Source: Tamarix chinensis (taxonomy: Eukaryota; Streptophyta; Magnoliopsida; Caryophyllales; Tamaricaceae). From it: a DNA stretch of 64,000 bases. The notes below the pieces were generated by a model. That model worked only from the letters and a program-made list of their open reading frames with translations, had not been told where the DNA came from and did no database searches. The stretch spans positions 57,905,701 to 57,969,700 of the forward strand of contig CM060181.1 in assembly GCA_030549775.1 (NCBI GenBank), written 5' to 3'. Position numbers and translations under genes: made by a program. Below, piece after piece: positions 59,337 to 64,000 of this stretch; the first letter of the stretch is position 1, and each line of letters begins with the position of its first letter.

Positions 59337-62300
59337 TCACTTCACAGGGGCAACTGCTAGGTCATGAATCTCTCTCTTGCTCTTAACGGAACACCTTTTC
59401 TTTGCATTGAAATCAATCCTATCCATATCATCTGCAATCCCCATGTACCCGAACAGAAGATATTCTTCTATCTTGTCTGCTTTGATATCTCCTTTTCCAA
59501 CACTGTTATTCTGACCGATGTTTGTCAAAGCTTGTTCATAATCAACTCTGCCATGCTTTTTCTCAACAAAGTAATTGTGAAGCCTCTCTGCCTCTTGCAA
59601 TCCAGAAAATGTTCCCACGAATTTTATCAGCATGACACTTTGATCCCCAGGATTCCCAAGACAGATTTTCAGCTTCCCTCGACAGAAACCCTTGGCTGCA
59701 GTCACAGCACCAAACTGTTGAATTAACCCGGAGCTAATGATCCAAAATAAAAGGATGAAAGGGCTTCTGATTCAAACTAAAATACCCATTAAATTGTGCC
59801 CACAAAAAAAATGACAACCAATACGACAATAAACCTTTTCATCAAATAGCAGGTCATAATTTGGTGCCCAAGCTGTGAAAGATCATATTATGTTACCTTA
59901 CCCCAAGATCAAGACAGCTTATTATTTGTGGGGATAAATATAACAGCAAATAGTTAGGTCTACAGAATACCAGCATCAGAATATAGTCTCAGAATCATTA
60001 CCTCCAAGGTAAGCCTCAAGAGCCTCGGGGCTTACAACTTTCCATTCTTTGTGATTGCCATTTGATAGAGATATATTGAGCACAATAACAACTGGAGGCC
60101 ACAAAATAAGGTCATCTTTCTGAGCCAATGCTTCATCCTCAGGGAGGACATTGGGAGCCCATGTGATAAGGTCAGGGGGTGCCACACTATCCCACCCCAT
60201 CAAAACACATATTGCTTTGTGAAGACCCAAGTGCTGAGCCCTCATGCTGGGCTTGCGAGCCATGTAGGCATGTGTCACAAGGCTTTGAGTATTTTGAAAT
60301 TCCTTTGATGAGCTGAAATAATATTGATTTGTCAGACACTGATACATGGTAATTAAGAACAGAAAGAACACAAGGAGGTAGGTAGAGGGAAAAACTCCAT
60401 AGCAGATGGAGATGGCTAAACAACATTCTAAGATGATCATATATTATCACAGCAATATTCTTAACCCTTGTTAAAATGACTTAGCAAAATAAATATTTGC
60501 ACCAGTCACTCACATACTTCCAGGCACTATTGCATCAACCACACCAATGCCAGAGCTCATAATCCAGCAGGCTTATTTACACAGTTCTATGTCCCTGAAT
60601 CTCAAAATCTGGAAGAAGCTAGTTTATCCAAAACTATAACTAAAGCCACAAGAAATAATACGTTTCTTTGAATAAAAGCACTTCTGAATTCCTATAGACT
60701 ATCAACACGCATCTGTGCAATGTTGTCAAGCCAAGCCCAATAAACTTTAACTGGTCCCTTCCGGATACTAAATGGCATGTACCAAGTTCTTACTGCACAA
60801 ATAATTCTCCCATCCCTTTAGGCCTTTGCCCAAAAAGCAGCACCACACTTTATTTGGGACACAATGAGTCAATGACCCAAGACTTGATCATCAAAACAGG
60901 TAATAGTCAATAAAAGAAGAAATAGCAGTCTATTTATTATAAACAGAGACAATTTATGCCTAAATAATCAACCAGGATCATTCAGAGATTTAACTTGGTT
61001 GAAGCAAAAAGTCATTGTAGCTCAACTTCAAGTGTAAACAAGCAAAGGCTTACCTGAGAAACAGCATCAGGACCAAAAGGGCCTCTGGAAGAGGAAGGCA
61101 ATGTTAAAGGTCGTAAATGAACAAAATTCTGCTGCTTGGTGCATGGTTATCAGGGCTGTAATATAGCTTCACTAGGAAATGTTCCAAGATAGGAAATTAT
61201 GGCATAATTTGCATAGTGGACCATACGAAAAAAAAAAAAAAAAAAACCTACACGTACTTTCAACACTACAATTTTACCTCCACTATATTTTCTCTTCAAA
61301 AACAAAGAGAAATGAAGCCTTTTTTAGTTTTGGGTCATTTTGGAAATAGCAATTGCTAGCCCACAAGCTTTTAGAGGTAAGGTTGCACACACCAAACCCA
61401 CCGATGGCAACATTCCTTATTGAATCATTGTAGTTGTTGTACAGAGTTATATCATTTTTAAAAGACAGTTGCACCAGAAATACACATCCATACTCAGCAG
61501 TCCTGAAATGTATTCCAAAATGTTCAAAATTAGTCTTCTACGCACCACAACCCATTACGGAAACAACAAGATACTTCATACACCATTTATCACCAAAAAA
61601 GTTAGTTATCAACTCAAAAGAACAGCAGCAAACATACAGAAACCTGAAGCACTCGCCAAGAGAACAGAAGTTGCTAAGCCTTAGACCTGCTCAAACTGTT
61701 ATATCCAATAGATGACAATTCCTTCAGATAGTTCCAAACATATAGCACCAATCTTTGTCCAGGCTAAGGTAAGAAACTCAGTGTCACTATCATGACAGCT
61801 TGCTTATGATTCAAGTAAAGCTCAGCAATATGTAAGCAGTAGCTGCTTCAATATATTAATGAGATGAAGGAGGAAGTCTATATGAAATTGAGCTTTCCAA
61901 TCCAACGAAGAACAAAATGAAAAAGGAAACAAACCTTCTGCCACACACAATGCAGAACAAACTACCAGCTTTTCCCTGTTCCTTGTATAGCTTCCGAGCA
62001 ACTGGGTTCTCATATATCCTCTTTAAAAAATCTAAGAAAGATATTCGAACAATCTGCTTAAAGTTGACAGAATCTTCATCATGTGGGACAGGCCTGAGAG
62101 GACCTTGCATATCATTGGACACGCCAGCCTCAGGTGCTTTTAAATGGATATCATGTTCATTGTCACTTCTTTTCCAAGACCTCTGTTGCTTGTAAAGATC
62201 ACCTTTACGATCAACATTGTGAAGTTGACCATAGCTTCTTGAAGATTCAGAATTCCCGTGTCCTTTCAAATATATATTTCCAGATTTAAATGGCCTTGAA

Positions 62301-64000
62301 GACTGTGCTGGCCTACTTTCTTTGTGTCGGGATATTTCATCAAAGATTTCATTATCTTCTAAATAATGATCATGTATATGTCTAGAAGGCTCCCTAGAGT
62401 GCAAACCACCAGAAGCCTTACCAAGCCATTTTCCCCTGCCACCATCACCTCTCCCTCTCTCCCCTTTATGTGATGTTGCAGTTCTCGAACTAACCAAACT
62501 TTTAACATCCTCCATTCTACACTTCCTTTTTAGAGATTTATCATAATCAACATACTCATCAGCTGTCATTCGGTGTCGCTCCATCTCCAAATTATCTATG
62601 AAGTCAGTTGAATTTTTCAATCTTTCCACATGAGATCCAGCACCAACGTATCTTTCATCCTCATGAACTAAACGAGAACCAGGAATATTGTGCTCTTCTA
62701 AGATGTCAACCTCAGGAATTGGGGGGCTGTGTGATGCTCTTCTAGCAAAACCAACGTGAGCATAACTAGGGTCCACATAGTCCAAGTCTTGATTTGACGC
62801 ATCCATTATTCTCCTTGTCTCAACATAGTTGGGTTCCTTCCTAATGATATCACTGTCCCTTATACCACTGCCTCTATGGAATCTCTGAGAACCTTCAGCT
62901 TCAGCAAAATACTCTGCATGTGGGTTCACTATAGTATGTCTCGATGGACCTTTGTGGTCCACCTCTGTAGCTATATGGCCTTCCATTTTTGAACAAAATC
63001 CACGAGATGAATAATCAGGATCATCACTGACCCTAACCGTAGGATGTGAATGAAAATTATCTTCAGGGTCAGCCCCAGTAAAATTGCACATGTCACAGTT
63101 GCATCTTGAACTTGCATGTGCTGCTCTGCTGTACTTTGTGTGGTCGAAGTGTGATCTTTTCCTACATTCGTTGCTGCCAAAAGGTTCAGTGAACTTTCCA
63201 TATCCCTTTGAATATCTTCCCAATGGTAGAGAGAGGGCATCATGGGGATTTCTTGGGGCATCATCCCCAAAAACAAAGTCAGAAGACATGCTTGAAGTAC
63301 CCTTTACTAGACGCTCACTACCAGAGTTCTTAAACTGAAATGTAGGTGACACAGGATAAGATGTATCTCTAGAATGATAAGTGTATTTCTCTTCATTACT
63401 GTAATATTCATCACTTTGAAGCATTTCAGGGGATACCACATCCTGATATCTACCACCCTCATCTTCCATCCTGCGCATGCCCAAAGTTGAGTAGCATCCA
63501 TATGATCCTCCATAATCCGGTGCAATCCCATATTCTTTGTGTGACCTAACCATTTGCCTGACAGAACCAGCTTCCACAGCCAAAGAGTTCTGCACTGGAG
63601 TCCCCTGTCTGGCAGTCACCCACAATTTTCTTTCATCATAATCATCTTTACTTATTTTAGCGCAATCATTGTAGTGATAACCCTGCTGTAATCTGATATA
63701 TGGGTCATCCACATAATGAACATACTCAGAATAATCATCACGATAATTCCTTCTGGAGTCCATAGGTGAAGGACTAGTATCCAATACCCTTCCATCAGTG
63801 TGGGGCCTTTTAAGTGCCTCTCCAATTGGTGGTGGTGACCTAGACCGGATATGATCACCTGGATCATGAACCAAATACCTCTCATAATCCCTCCTCTCAA
63901 ATGATTCCGTCCCTTGCTTCATTGACTTTATATGGGTACCTCGATCATTAAACAAAGACCTCTCATATTCCTTCCTTTCAACTTGCTCTCTCCCTACTTC
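59337..64000 (-). CDS. XS-domain zinc-finger protein (zf-XS plus XS), partial
   Basis: Three coding exons fit together. The first runs from beyond the window to 61935, the next is 60312-60002, and the last is 59695-59337 with stop TGA. Introns begin GTTTGT and GTAATG and end TTTCAG and CTGCAG, and phases agree. The first exon (open through 64000) is hydrophilic, rich in Arg, Asp, Ser and Tyr, with EYERSLFNDRG/DYERYLVHDPGD repeats at its start. A C-x2-C zinc finger (LFCIVCGR, then THAYMARKPSMRAQHLGLHKA) spans the first junction. The XS domain follows (ILWPPVVIVLNISLSNG, GDQSVMLIKFVGTFSGLQEA). XS domains occur in SGS3-type RNA-silencing proteins and relatives; the role of this one is not known. 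The 5' end is missing. No frame damage was seen. Confidence 0.85.
61054..61084 (-). other. Candidate 31-nt cassette exon in the XS gene intron
   Basis: On the minus strand a pyrimidine tract TTGCCTTCCTCTTCCAG is followed by 31 nt ending CTCAG and then GTAAGC, a near-ideal acceptor and donor pair. Inclusion would shift the frame and end translation in the next exon about 45 codons on. The main reading joins the flanking exons directly, so this would be a poison exon if used. No transcript evidence is available. Confidence 0.4.
61233..61246. repeat. A-run in XS intron
   Basis: An A homopolymer of about 17-18 residues lies at 61229-61247. It could be the tail of an old retroposed piece, but nothing recognisable precedes it. 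Confidence 0.7.

Noticed and set aside
59364..59726. 120-codon plus-strand frame
   Set aside because: It lies opposite the last exon of the XS gene, whose reading is supported by domain similarity and splice sites.

Overview
This is nuclear DNA of a flowering plant, from a repeat-rich, probably heterochromatic stretch. The evidence is plant-type mobile elements (hAT with a DUF659 region, L1-type LINEs with a DUF4283/CCHC ORF1, Ty3/gypsy with an initiator-Met primer site, a tRNA-derived SINE) and an XS-domain gene, a family known from plants. The species cannot be fixed from the sequence alone. Only one apparently intact host gene is visible.

Layout. 0.2-3.0 kb: a decayed hAT transposase (minus). 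3.4-10.6 kb: a Ty3/gypsy 5' end (promoter-like LTR, primer-binding site, gag) split by a 5.7-kb element. 10.6-12.6 kb: a short dispersed repeat and AT-rich decayed DNA. 12.6-39.6 kb: stacked and nested giant LTR-like elements. 40.0-41.5 kb: fragments of an F-box/kelch pseudogene. 42.0-44.6 kb: a 199-bp tandem duplication and a decayed gypsy pol 3' end (minus). 44.6-46.2 kb: a small LTR-like element. 46.4-55.5 kb: an L1-type LINE (minus), cut in two by a 4.6-kb element. 55.55-56.18 kb: a CpG-rich element with terminal inverted repeats. 56.2-56.5 kb: a SINE. 56.9-58.3 kb: a second, decayed LINE (plus). 59.3-64.0 kb: the XS-domain gene (minus, 5' end outside the window).

The dominant theme is a clan of giant solo LTR-like elements: eight copies, about 34 kb or just over half of the window. 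They run from TGAAATGCCC/TGTAATACCC to GGGTGTTACA, and most have a 5-bp target-site duplication. At least four share one internal order: AT-rich 5' part, TATA box, C-rich leader, trinucleotide microsatellites punctuated by a short GGGT-NGAA-CCC hairpin, a minisatellite of AGGGTTT/TTATGG units, an array of about 60-bp units each holding a small hairpin, and a conserved 3' end. No pol gene or primer site lies inside them, so they look like solo LTRs. Duplications give a history: element 2 is inside element 6, element 3 is inside the tip of element 4, element 5 is inside the LINE, and element 1 is inside a gypsy gag.

The most interesting signal is the roughly 60-bp hairpin array. Across elements the stems change by paired substitutions, so base pairing is kept while sequence changes. 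Also of note are a C-rich leader frame that aligns without gaps over 57 codons in three elements, a telobox-like array, and a possible out-of-frame cassette exon in the XS gene.
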